Shown: one piece after another, positions 24,696 to 32,311 of the stretch
Position numbering within the stretch: position 1 is the stretch's first letter
How the letters are laid out: every line of letters starts with the position of its first letter
DNA from: CAZOOW01 sp964581535
Lineage (GTDB): Bacteria; Patescibacteriota; Saccharimonadia; Saccharimonadales; Saccharimonadaceae
Length of the DNA: 64,000 bases
Direction of reading: 5' to 3'
NCBI GenBank assembly: GCA_964581535.1
Contig: CAZOOW010000003.1
Location: 1 to 64,000, forward strand
Made by a program: the position numbers and the translations under genes
Notes under the pieces: model-generated
The model's database searches: none
Seen by the model: only the letters and a program-made list of their open reading frames with translations
What the model was told of the DNA's origin: nothing

Positions 24696-25911
24696 CGTTC
24701 GAGTCCTTTCCTTCAGTTACGCGCTGATGAGTAGTGAATCTGGATATCTGGAGAACCAGACCGAGGCTTAGCATCATGAACAACAGACTTGTCCCTCCGA
24801 AACTTAGGAATGGCAGCGTCACTCCCGTTAGAGGAAATACACCAGTCATAGCGCCAACGTTGACAACCACATGAGTCATGATAAGCCCGAAAACACCAAC
24901 TACAATCAATTTCATGGTCGGGTCCGCGACGTGATCGGCGACGTGCAATATTCTCTTCAGCAACATATAAAACAGTATAAGGATAACCAGCAATCCGATA
25001 AAGCCAAACGTCTCCCCGAGTATTGCGAATATAGAGTCATTGACTGCTTCGGGTAGATAGCCGAACGCTTGCACGCTATTGCCAAGCCCCCGTCCGGTCA
25101 GGCCACCGCTTCCGAGTGCAATCGCCGCTTGGTTAATATGGTATGTTGCTTGCTCACCAGCGCTCGAAGGGTCAAAAAATGTAATAACACGCTGGATACG
25201 GTGAGGCGATGTAACAATCAGCAACACCGCAGCAGCAATAGTCCCTCCAAGCACCATACTTAAATACGACCAGTTGATTCCCGAAACAAGCAGCATAGCA
25301 AGCAACGTGCCCAACATGGTAAGGCCTGTTCCCATATCTTTTTGAAACACGATGATAATTAACGCCGCAAAGGCAACAAGAATACCGAGAGGCATCAGAG
25401 TGTCGGGAATGCTATTCACACGTCCCTGTTGCATCCGTCTTCCAAGAAAACTAGCCACGAACAAAAGCATACCGAATTTCAACAGTTCTGCAGGTTGAAA
25501 AGATACGATTTTCAAATCAAACCATCGTGTAGCACCGCCAGTTTCGATGATGATTCCGTCATTCAAAAAAATGCCCAGAAATGCGAGCAGTAGACAAGCG
25601 CCGATGCCAGCGAGGAGTATTTCTGCCTTATATTTCAGCCACCAAGCGGGACGGATAGATGATGCGACAGCAAATGCGCTAAGCCCAACAAGCAGATACA
25701 TGAGCTGCTTCTGCATGAAATGAGCTTGGTCCAGGTTGTGCCCTGCTTCGTTGATAAGCTGTACCCTTGCTGGACTGATCGCATACAGCACGACTACACC
25801 TATCAGCACCAATATCCCCATATAAAGGACAATCTGATAGTCAGGTCTATGTCTTCGTACCGTTGGGATAACAGACTGGGATTCAGGTGTTATTTTTGCT
25901 GTGCGCCTCAT
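24628..25911 (-). CDS. ftsW: Septal peptidoglycan polymerase FtsW (SEDS family)
   Basis: 427 residues with ten predicted transmembrane helices. SEDS signatures include the large extracytoplasmic loop between helices 7 and 8 (EQATYHINQAAIALGSGGLTGRGLG) and VTLPFLSFGGTSLL near the end. Polymerises lipid II with its partner transpeptidase FtsI, encoded two genes upstream. Starts inside the mraY stop (ATGA overlap). The Arg-rich C-terminal tail is encoded in the stretch shared with murG. Confidence 0.94.
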   Translation of the reverse strand: MRRTAKITPESQSVIPTVRRHRPDYQIVLYMGILVLIGVVVLYAISPARVQLINEAGHNLDQAHFMQKQLMYLLVGLSAFAVASSIRPAWWLKYKAEILLAGIGACLLLAFLGIFLNDGIIIETGGATRWFDLKIVSFQPAELLKFGMLLFVASFLGRRMQQGRVNSIPDTLMPLGILVAFAALIIIVFQKDMGTGLTMLGTLLAMLLVSGINWSYLSMVLGGTIAAAVLLIVTSPHRIQRVITFFDPSSAGEQATYHINQAAIALGSGGLTGRGLGNSVQAFGYLPEAVNDSIFAILGETFGFIGLLVILILFYMLLKRILHVADHVADPTMKLIVVGVFGLIMTHVVVNVGAMTGVFPLTGVTLPFLSFGGTSLLFMMLSLGLVLQISRFTTHQRVTEGKDSNDAGTMRRRGIGRTRYASSRRYQ

Positions 25912-26954
25912 GTTATGAGCCCTCCGGCGAATGCTAGCATCAAGCCGATAAAGCCCGCAACCTGACCGATAACCCAGAAGCGCATCGTCACTTTCGTTTC
26001 AGGCCAGCCGAGAGCCTCTAGATGATGATGCACCGGTGCAGAAAGAAACACTCGTCGATGGAAGAATTTTTTGCTCACGACTTGTACGAGGCTGGAACCT
26101 CCTTCGAGCACGAACACGAGACCGATAATCGGCAGCAGAAATAGCGTATCAGTCAGCATCGCAACTACCCCGAGTGCCATTCCGTATGCAAAACTTCCGA
26201 CATCACCCATGAAAAACCTTGCCGGATAAATGTTAAACCATATATAGCTCAGAAGTGCGCCGATGATCGTAAAACAAAACCCAGCGATACCAAAATTACC
26301 CTGTAGCATAGCAATGACGCCAAACACGCCAAACGCCGTTGCTAGCAGACCGCCTGCAAGCCCATCGAGCCCGTCGCTAATATTAACTGCGTTGCTGGTC
26401 GTAACAACGACCACGACAAACAGCGGAATTATTAGCCAGCCAACATCAAACAGCCCGAAAAACGGCACGTTGATATCATGATATCCGAGCTTCGCAAAAA
26501 AGAACCAGGCACAGACGGCTGAGAGTAAGACGATGAGCCCAAACTTCACGCTCGAGCGTAGGCCGCCCACACCGCCGCCGCGTCCACGAATATTGATGAT
26601 GTCGTCAATCAAACCAACTGCCCCACCACCGATAAATGCGGCAAGCGGCAACCACGTCTGCTCACGGTCCAGGTTAAAGAAAGCGGTGACGAGCGTGACG
26701 ACAACAAGTGCGATCATCCCGGCCATCGTCGGGATGTTGCGGGTAAATTTTTTAGCATGAAGTTTTGTAAACACTTCAAGCACTTCGCCGGTAGTGGATG
26801 TCGAGCGCTGCTGTTTCCAAAAACGATACTTATATGCAGCGAAAGTGTAGGCCGGCGTTAATATCATTGCTACGCTAAAGCCACCGACCGCCAGTGCGAA
26901 CAGTTTCACAAGCTGGTGTGATAGATCGATGAGGGCTAATGGTTCGCTGAGCAT
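25908..26954 (-). CDS. mraY: Phospho-N-acetylmuramoyl-pentapeptide transferase MraY
   Basis: Makes lipid I by moving phospho-MurNAc-pentapeptide to undecaprenyl phosphate. 348 residues, about ten transmembrane helices. Signature residues: GLIDDI (first Asp pair), SNAVNISDGLDGLAGG, FMGDVGSFAYG, and the HHH motif in SAPVHHHLEALGW. Ribosome site AAGGAA 7 nt before the ATG; 12 nt after ftsI. Confidence 0.96.
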   Translation of the reverse strand: MLSEPLALIDLSHQLVKLFALAVGGFSVAMILTPAYTFAAYKYRFWKQQRSTSTTGEVLEVFTKLHAKKFTRNIPTMAGMIALVVVTLVTAFFNLDREQTWLPLAAFIGGGAVGLIDDIINIRGRGGGVGGLRSSVKFGLIVLLSAVCAWFFFAKLGYHDINVPFFGLFDVGWLIIPLFVVVVVTTSNAVNISDGLDGLAGGLLATAFGVFGVIAMLQGNFGIAGFCFTIIGALLSYIWFNIYPARFFMGDVGSFAYGMALGVVAMLTDTLFLLPIIGLVFVLEGGSSLVQVVSKKFFHRRVFLSAPVHHHLEALGWPETKVTMRFWVIGQVAGFIGLMLAFAGGLIT

Positions 26955-26966
26955 GTGTATTCCTTT

Positions 26967-28730
26967 TTAGTTTTGTGGTGGTATTTCTAAGTATTGAAGC
27001 ATCCAGTTTGATAACTCGTTGAAAATCGGCCCGGCAGCAATAGTTCCAGCGTAACCGCCCCTGAGCTTCGAATCGTCTACGCGAACCATTATGACATACC
27101 GAGGCGTATCAGCTCCACCGAAGCCGAGGTAGCTACCGATGGAGTTCTCGTTGCTGTACTGCCCGGTTCTCGGATCAATTATCTGGCTGGTGCCTGTTTT
27201 ACCACCCACTTTGTAGCCAGCTGGGTCAACTTTACCGAAAAAACCTTGATGACGACCTTGGTATGTCATTTCCCTGAGCGCTTCCGAAGCAGACGGCGTT
27301 AGTACATTTGACATCAAAACTTTTGGTGCTTTTTCGACTAGTTTTCCTTTTTCATCCAGCGACCCTTTCACGACCGTCGGCTGATAATACGTTCCTCCGT
27401 TCATTGCCGCAGAGAACGCTGCAGCTGTTTGAATCATCGTGACATTCATTCCTTGACCGAACATCATATTCGCATAGCGAACATTCCGTCCATAGCCTTG
27501 GTTTGCACCAATGATGGTCCCTTCACTTTCCCCCGCTTGCTCGATACCGGTCAGTTGGTTAAACCGGTAATGGTTCGTGTAATAATCGTATACTGCTTTA
27601 CGACCCGTCTCGTTGACTGATCCGCCGCCCAGCTGTCGTAGCACGTGCACTACACCCGTGTTTAGTGAATACCGTAGGGTATCTTGCATTGTAGCGCTGG
27701 CGGATTTAGGATCTTCTTCCACGTTGCATATTTTTCTGTCATCGACCTGCGTACAACCAGTACTGTCGTTAAAAGTCGTTCCAGCGTTTACAACGCCCTT
27801 ATCAACGCCGATACCCATACTGAGCACTTTGATGACTGAACCGGCCTCATACGGGTCGCTAACGATGCCGTTTTGAAACGCTCGGTAGTCTTCGACATCA
27901 GTGTATTTACTCGCATCGTACGTCGGTAGATTTGCCATTGCCATGACACGACCATTATTCGGATCCATCACAATCACACTACCCTTGGTTGCTTTTGATT
28001 TTTCCAGACCGCTCTTTAGAACTTCCTCGGCTTTCTGCTGAATATTGCGATCAATACTAAGAACGACATTTTCGCCATTAACGGCCGGTTTCGAGGTGTC
28101 ACTTTCGCCGATAGTAAGCGGTATCGATCTGACATCGGTCACCGTCTGTAATAGGCCCGGTGTTCCACTCAACTCTTTGTTTAAAAAGCCTTCAACACCG
28201 TACTGCCCATCCCCGTCGTTGTTGACATATCCAAGGAGTTGAGAGGCGGTAGTGCCTTCTGGGTATACCCGGCGTGAGCCCTTTTGCAGACCAACGCCTG
28301 CTAGTTTTTTATTTTGCAGTTTTTCTGCTTGGGTACGCGTCAACCCTCTCGCAACAACAACATAACGAAGTTTTTTATTATCAAGCTGTGACTCGTAATC
28401 TTTCAAAAGGTTGCCTCCAGCGATATCGCGGAGTGTGTTGATAACTTCACGAGAGTCTTCAACCTCCTTAGGATCCGCAAACGCAGTATAGACAGTTTGG
28501 TTCAACACTAAGGGTACCGGTGATAACCCATCGAGCGCGTATATCTTTCCGCGCTCAGGCATAATAGACAACTTTGAGACTTGAGTTTGGAAGGCGCGCT
28601 CGGAATAGAAACCGTGGCGCAACACCTGCATATCAAACAATCGCACAACTATCAGTGCGAGAATCCCGACTAGGAAATAACGAAGCAATGTCGTCCGTCG
28701 GAGCGATGCTACCTGCGCGATTAATGACAT
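26967..28730 (-). CDS. ftsI: Septal transpeptidase FtsI (class B PBP)
   Basis: 587 residues: N-terminal transmembrane anchor (about 15-30), class B dimerisation/pedestal domain, and a transpeptidase domain with SxxK YEAGSVIKVL (nucleophile Ser), SxN YSLNTG and KTG GGKTGTSQ. Crosslinks septal peptidoglycan with FtsW. No PASTA domains. Lies 12 nt after ftsL; no Shine-Dalgarno is obvious. Confidence 0.96.
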   Translation of the reverse strand: MSLIAQVASLRRTTLLRYFLVGILALIVVRLFDMQVLRHGFYSERAFQTQVSKLSIMPERGKIYALDGLSPVPLVLNQTVYTAFADPKEVEDSREVINTLRDIAGGNLLKDYESQLDNKKLRYVVVARGLTRTQAEKLQNKKLAGVGLQKGSRRVYPEGTTASQLLGYVNNDGDGQYGVEGFLNKELSGTPGLLQTVTDVRSIPLTIGESDTSKPAVNGENVVLSIDRNIQQKAEEVLKSGLEKSKATKGSVIVMDPNNGRVMAMANLPTYDASKYTDVEDYRAFQNGIVSDPYEAGSVIKVLSMGIGVDKGVVNAGTTFNDSTGCTQVDDRKICNVEEDPKSASATMQDTLRYSLNTGVVHVLRQLGGGSVNETGRKAVYDYYTNHYRFNQLTGIEQAGESEGTIIGANQGYGRNVRYANMMFGQGMNVTMIQTAAAFSAAMNGGTYYQPTVVKGSLDEKGKLVEKAPKVLMSNVLTPSASEALREMTYQGRHQGFFGKVDPAGYKVGGKTGTSQIIDPRTGQYSNENSIGSYLGFGGADTPRYVIMVRVDDSKLRGGYAGTIAAGPIFNELSNWMLQYLEIPPQN

Positions 28731-28742
28731 AGTGTTTGTTTT

Positions 28743-29099
28743 TTAGTTTGTTGCGTATTCGACGCTGCTCGGGGTACTCATCCGGGCGGCAACGCTACTG
28801 TTTTTGACGCGTTCAAGTGCTTGAAGACGTGCGTTTTCGTTTTCCAGCTCCTGTCGTTCTGCAAGCAGTGTACTCCTGCTGTTTTGCAAATCGTTAAGCT
28901 GATAGCCATAGGTGCTAGTTTTCGTTACCTGCGTTAGGTAAATCATCCCGAGCACGGCGATCATCAAGGCGACTAGGACGGTATGAGTAACCGGACCGAG
29001 TGTGGCCGTAGCGACGAAACGTGTCGTGTTCTGATTTCGGCGCCAACGGGCATCCGAGCGCGGCGAAAACGAACCGGTGGTGGAACGGTATCGTGACAT
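28743..29099 (-). CDS. ftsL: FtsL-like divisome protein
   Basis: 118 residues: a basic N-terminal tail, one transmembrane helix (about 44-64) and a coiled coil (LNDLQNSRSTLLAERQELEN). Topology, size and position between rsmH and ftsI are those of FtsL, which links FtsQ to FtsWI. The primary sequence is not conserved in this family, so the call is by context. Confidence 0.8.
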   Translation of the reverse strand: MSRYRSTTGSFSPRSDARWRRNQNTTRFVATATLGPVTHTVLVALMIAVLGMIYLTQVTKTSTYGYQLNDLQNSRSTLLAERQELENENARLQALERVKNSSVAARMSTPSSVEYATN

Positions 29100-29134
29100 A
29101 GAAAATCTTTATTTTTATTTTTATATTTTTGTAT

Positions 29135-29163
29135 CCCAGCCGCCATGCATGATGCCGGCCGGG
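29135..29163 (-). terminator. Hairpin between microORF and ftsL
   Basis: A 10-bp GC-rich stem (one wobble, one mismatch) with a 10-nt loop, lying upstream of microORF-distal ftsL rather than downstream of it: in minus-strand order it comes after the microORF and before ftsL. No T-run follows, so it may attenuate or protect the mRNA rather than terminate. Confidence 0.4.
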
Positions 29164-29177
29164 ACAATGTGTGTGCG

Positions 29178-29249
29178 TTACTGTACAGGCTTGACGACGT
29201 GAACGTCGATTTTGACTGCGCGTGACGCGTCTTTTACTACGATAGGCAT
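29178..29249 (-). CDS. 23-residue microprotein inside the dcw cluster
   Basis: An ATG with a well-placed AAAGGATAGGG ribosome site opens a 23-codon frame (MPIVVKDASRAV then KIDVHVVKPVQ) between rsmH and ftsL, 18 nt after rsmH. The coding potential rests on the ribosome site, the protein-like composition and the clean fit between genes. It could be a translated leader controlling ftsL or a genuine small protein. Too short to be found by ordinary ORF calling. Confidence 0.5.
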   Translation of the reverse strand: MPIVVKDASRAVKIDVHVVKPVQ

Positions 29250-29267
29250 TTTCCCTATCCTTTCTTT

Positions 29268-30203
29268 TTATTTTTTCACAGCCGCACGTAAGATTGCGCT
29301 CCGTGCGCGCGGATTGTGAACGTCGTGTAATTTACCCTGAATCGCTTGTGGGGTCAGTGGCTCGAATTGCGCTTCATACCCTGCACTAACCTGTTCTTTT
29401 AGGTAGTGTTTCACTAGCCTGTCCTCTAGGCTGTGAAATGAGATGAAGGCGACTCGACCACCGGAAGCAACTAAACGATCGAGCACGTGAAGTAGTCGTT
29501 CGATTTGCTCCAATTCGTCGTTGACAGCGATTCGGATAGCTTGAAAAGTACGTGTGGCGGGGTGGATTTTACTCCGTTTACCACGATGGGTAGACAGTAT
29601 GGCAAGTGCAAGAGATTCGGTAGTACGATGCGGTCTGCTGCGAACAATTGCCCGTGCAATACGAGCCGCTTGAGATGGTCGCTCTTCGCCATAATCGACA
29701 ATGAGTCGCGCCAAATCAGCTTCGGTTGCCCGGTTAACGATGGTCAATGCGGATCGTTGCTGTCGCCGATCCATTCTCATATCGAGCGGACCGTTGTGTG
29801 CTATCGAGAATCCTCGTTCTGCCCTGTCAAGTTGCGGTGACGACACACCGAAATCAACTAAAACCATGTCATAGCTTTTGCCTTCAGCCACCCGGCTCTC
29901 GGCAAAATGCCCAAAATCGTCGTGTACGACACTCACCCCGGATTGCTTGAGATGTTCAAGTTCGCGGATTGCGTTTTCGTCACGATCGACAAGTGTTGCT
30001 GTACCATGTTCTCCCAGCTGATTTATAATCGCCCGGGCATGTCCGCCGTATCCTGCAGTTAAATCAAGATACGACTCGCCTGGCCGTGGCGCTAAAAGCT
30101 CGACGACCTGGTCCAGCAATACCGGAATATGAAGCTCTTTTTTCGCTGTTTCTTGCGAATTTGGATCTTCTGGTTGGAGTTGTTGTGGTGTATGTATACT
30201 CAT
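29268..30203 (-). CDS. rsmH: 16S rRNA m4C1402 methyltransferase RsmH (MraW)
   Basis: 311 residues. N(4)-methylates C1402 in the 16S rRNA decoding centre. Motifs: HIPVLLDQVVELLAP, SAM-binding LDLTAGYGGHA, LVDFGVSSPQLD, and the C-terminal FISFHSLEDRLVKH. Second gene of the dcw cluster as in most bacteria. AGGTGACC precedes the ATG. Confidence 0.97.
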   Translation of the reverse strand: MSIHTPQQLQPEDPNSQETAKKELHIPVLLDQVVELLAPRPGESYLDLTAGYGGHARAIINQLGEHGTATLVDRDENAIRELEHLKQSGVSVVHDDFGHFAESRVAEGKSYDMVLVDFGVSSPQLDRAERGFSIAHNGPLDMRMDRRQQRSALTIVNRATEADLARLIVDYGEERPSQAARIARAIVRSRPHRTTESLALAILSTHRGKRSKIHPATRTFQAIRIAVNDELEQIERLLHVLDRLVASGGRVAFISFHSLEDRLVKHYLKEQVSAGYEAQFEPLTPQAIQGKLHDVHNPRARSAILRAAVKK

Positions 30204-30532
30204 ATCTTGAGGTCACCTATCTGACAGTCAGTTTTTATTTTCGCATATGTTTTTGTTTTTGTAGAGTCAATGGAGTTGTTGTGGTGTGATGTACCGTGAA
30301 GAAACGGTACTTCGTTTTGCCCACTGACAAAGAGTGAGAGACTTGTGTGTGTAAGAATTTTCGTAAGAAAAGTCTTGTGAGGTGGAGTTTTTGGGAGGTG
30401 TGTGTTGAGGAGGAAAGTTCCAGTGTAAAAGTAAGCGGTTACACTCGCCACTTCTGACTGCCAGGTAGCTGACCTCGAGACTTCTCGGTACTACCTGTGC
30501 ACTGCCTAACTATTAACGTGCGTGAAAAACGT
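30204..30532 (-). promoter_or_regulatory. Structured 329-nt spacer between mraZ and rsmH
   Basis: In most cluster genes the spacing is under 15 nt, but here 329 nt separate mraZ from rsmH. The minus-strand RNA would contain a two-tier hairpin (AGGTAG/CTACCT enclosing CGAGA/TCTCG, near 30460-30495), a 7-bp AGTGTAA/TTACACT hairpin (near 30420-30445), a C/A-rich single-stranded stretch with an anti-Shine-Dalgarno-like CCTCCT, and a 7-bp GTACCGT/ACGGTAC hairpin (near 30292-30311). I see no gene here. A role in rsmH expression is an inference. Confidence 0.45.
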
Positions 30533-30892
30533 TTACCCGGCCCGGCGCACTCGCCAGTATTTGCCGGCTCGAACACAAACAACGTCGCGTTCGATACCCG
30601 CATACTCTAGCAGATGCTGCTCGAGAGTTATCCTTCCCTGCTTTTCGTCGAGATGCGTTTCGACTTTGCCGGTACGAAACTGAACATTCAGATCGGCAGT
30701 TCTCTCATCGAGGATATTGCCGCTCAGTGCAGGTTCGACATCAGTATCCCAGACTTTTTTGGGATACATATGCAGATAGTCGGAAAATCCATGGGTTATC
30801 ACTACTCCGCCTGCGAACTCTGCTCGAAGCTCGGTCGGTATCGTCAACCGCCGTTTGTCATCAAGCTTCCGTTCAAAGTAGTCTGTTGCCAT
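30533..30892 (-). CDS. mraZ: Transcriptional regulator MraZ
   Basis: 119 residues with the two SpoVT-AbrB-like halves of MraZ: RKLDDKRRLTIPTELR (first) and HLDEKQGRITLEQHL (second). It forms ring-shaped oligomers that bind clustered TGGG repeats before its own operon. Shorter than the E. coli protein (152). First gene of the dcw cluster, with such repeats directly upstream. AGGAAAGG serves as ribosome site. Confidence 0.94.
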   Translation of the reverse strand: MATDYFERKLDDKRRLTIPTELRAEFAGGVVITHGFSDYLHMYPKKVWDTDVEPALSGNILDERTADLNVQFRTGKVETHLDEKQGRITLEQHLLEYAGIERDVVCVRAGKYWRVRRAG

Positions 30893-30963
30893 GTCCCTTT
30901 CCTACTGTGAGGATTGCTTTTAATGTTTTTGGTGCCGTGGTTTTTGTTTGTGTGGTGTGGTGT

Positions 30964-31011
30964 TACCCACACTTACCCACTAACGACAGTATAATACCCA
31001 CTTCTACCCAC
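30964..31011 (-). promoter_or_regulatory. MraZ operator array around the mraZ promoter
   Basis: Four exact copies of GTGGGTA (minus strand) at 31005-31011, 30995-31001, 30974-30980 and 30964-30970. Copies within each pair start 10 nt apart and the pairs 31 nt apart, so all lie on one face of the helix. The -10 box TATACT (30988-30993) sits between the pairs; TTGCAT at 31012-31017 is a weak -35. This matches the known MraZ box type and predicts autorepression of the whole cluster. Confidence 0.85.
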
Positions 31012-31067
31012 ATGCAATACCTTTTTTCCAATTTTCTACTAATTTCGGCGCTTATCCACAGGTTTAA

Positions 31068-31106
31068 CAAAAAAGAGCCTGTGTATAACTACGCCACAAG
31101 CTCTTT
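31068..31106 (-). terminator. Terminator of the 48-residue membrane protein gene
   Basis: Minus-strand stem of 12 bp with one wobble (31095-31106 with 31072-31083), then a run of T residues. It insulates mraZ from the gene upstream. Confidence 0.8.
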
Positions 31107-31124
31107 ACAGTACGTTTAAGAATA

Positions 31125-31271
31125 CTAGCCGACCCTAGCTAACAACCAAGCAACGAAAAAGAACAGATTGAGCCCCATCGAAAGCGCTAACACAGCCATG
31201 ATAGTGTTTTCCCTATCGCTAAGGAGGGGTGGTTGTTCTGTGTACTGAAGTGTTTTTGTTTTAGTACTCAT
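31125..31271 (-). CDS. 48-residue single-helix membrane protein
   Basis: A 48-codon frame with a polar N-terminus (about 24 residues) and one transmembrane helix (MAVLALSMGLNLFFFVAWLL). It is supported by a near-perfect leaderless promoter ending exactly at its ATG and by a strong terminator after its stop, so it is almost certainly expressed. No family recognised. Divergent from the 115-residue gene at 31358. Confidence 0.75.
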   Translation of the reverse strand: MSTKTKTLQYTEQPPLLSDRENTIMAVLALSMGLNLFFFVAWLLARVG

Positions 31272-31277
31272 ACTTTC

Positions 31278-31306
31278 ATATTAGCATAAGTTTTATTTTT
31301 TGTCAA
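31278..31306 (-). promoter_or_regulatory. Leaderless consensus promoter
   Basis: TTGACA, 17-nt spacer ending in TGC, TAATAT, then exactly 6 nt to the ATG at 31271. Transcription should begin on the start codon. Confidence 0.85.
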
Positions 31307-31322
31307 TTATATAATTATATTA

Positions 31323-31351
31323 TTGATGGATTAAGCTATTTCTTGTAAAAT
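31323..31351 (+). promoter_or_regulatory. Leaderless promoter, divergent
   Basis: TTGATG, 17-nt spacer, TAAAAT, then exactly 6 nt to the ATG at 31358. Mirror arrangement to the promoter at 31278-31306. Confidence 0.8.
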
Positions 31352-31357
31352 ATCGGC

Positions 31358-31705
31358 ATGAATAAATCCTACTATAGCAGGTGCGCCGACTGCCCTCGAC
31401 TGGCTGAACGCCAACTTGCTTTCGACACTGCTGCTAACCGAGAAATGGCAACAGCGGGTAAAGATAGTGGTATATCCCCCATGGCAGCGAGACATCGTAT
31501 CGATGCTGCCCGGATCGCCATGGTTGCTGAAAATCACAAGTTGACGGATGCATGTGATGGTATTCGCGAAGAAACAGTTACGTTAGTTGAGCCAGGAAAA
31601 ATGGGGAGGTTATTTGGCAAAAAAGCTACTGAAGAATCTGTTTCTATATGCGGCAGCACCTACCCGAGCGAGCTATCTGATCCGGAAAAATATCTTTTGC
31701 AGTAG
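31358..31705 (+). CDS. Hypothetical 115-residue protein
   Basis: Soluble, with a Cys pair near the N-terminus (RCADCPRLAER) and an Ala/Met-rich helical middle (SPMAARHRIDAARIAMVAE). No family recognised. Expressed from a leaderless promoter; ends 4 nt before the convergent HAD gene. The CxxC could bind metal, but no second pair is present. Confidence 0.65.
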   Translation: MNKSYYSRCADCPRLAERQLAFDTAANREMATAGKDSGISPMAARHRIDAARIAMVAENHKLTDACDGIREETVTLVEPGKMGRLFGKKATEESVSICGSTYPSELSDPEKYLLQ

Positions 31706-31708
31706 ATT

Positions 31709-32311
31709 TTATGCTTCGCTGAGTACGTCGGCGAAAAAGATGGTGACTTCATGCAGGCTGTAAAATACCGGCCACGACGTGGTTGTCGGCACTGGTATGC
31801 CTTCGAGGCTCACCTGAACGAAACTTGCCAACCCGGATATCTCATCACCGATAGGTTTGTCATCCACTACCCATCCACCTGACTCGACGTTCTCGAGAAA
31901 TTCATATTTTGGCCTCAGGGTGGTTACCACGGGAATTCCCTGTAACGAAGGGCAAAGTGCTACTTTGAATCGTTGATAATCGTCTGCGCCGAATGTCAGG
32001 ACGGTAACCTCCTCGCCTTTCTCGACGATGAGCGAGACAAGCTCCTTGACGCCGGGAAACTCGAAGCGACCATCATCTAGGTCTGTTTCGAGAAGTGATT
32101 CATATACGGCAACCGGGTCGAGTCCATAATCACTGAGTTGTTTGGATATGTCGTGATAGTAGAGACCGCCGCCAAACTCAACGAAATAATTTTCGTATTC
32201 GCCGCGCGCTTTCTCTGCATTTATTTCTGGGTAGAGTTGAGCAATCTCGTCCCATATTTCCCCTGCCCTGGACGTCTGAAACAGCGTCCGATCAAGATCG
32301 AGATATATCAT
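31709..32311 (-). CDS. HAD-superfamily hydrolase
   Basis: 200 residues with the HAD motif I DLDRTLF at the very N-terminus (nucleophile Asp plus Dx(D) acid/base), a helical cap region, motif II in VTVLTFGADD and acidic motif IV in GGWVVDDKP. Probably a phosphatase of a small metabolite; substrate unknown. Starts in a 4-nt ATGA overlap with yvcK, so translation is coupled and its role may be linked to cell-envelope or sugar metabolism. Confidence 0.75.
   Translation of the reverse strand: MIYLDLDRTLFQTSRAGEIWDEIAQLYPEINAEKARGEYENYFVEFGGGLYYHDISKQLSDYGLDPVAVYESLLETDLDDGRFEFPGVKELVSLIVEKGEEVTVLTFGADDYQRFKVALCPSLQGIPVVTTLRPKYEFLENVESGGWVVDDKPIGDEISGLASFVQVSLEGIPVPTTTSWPVFYSLHEVTIFFADVLSEA

Noticed and set aside
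30400..30430. GAGGAGGAAAGTTCC resembling the GAGGAAAGTCC start of RNase P RNA
   Set aside because: Wrong strand relative to the operon, only about 130 nt before mraZ coding sequence, and none of the other conserved RNase P segments follow.
31052..31088. Two DnaA-box-like sequences in inverted orientation (TTATCCACA and TTATACACA) upstream of mraZ, possible origin
   Set aside because: The second lies in the stem and loop of the terminator of the 48-residue gene, only two copies are present, and no dnaA/dnaN or AT-rich unwinding region is nearby.
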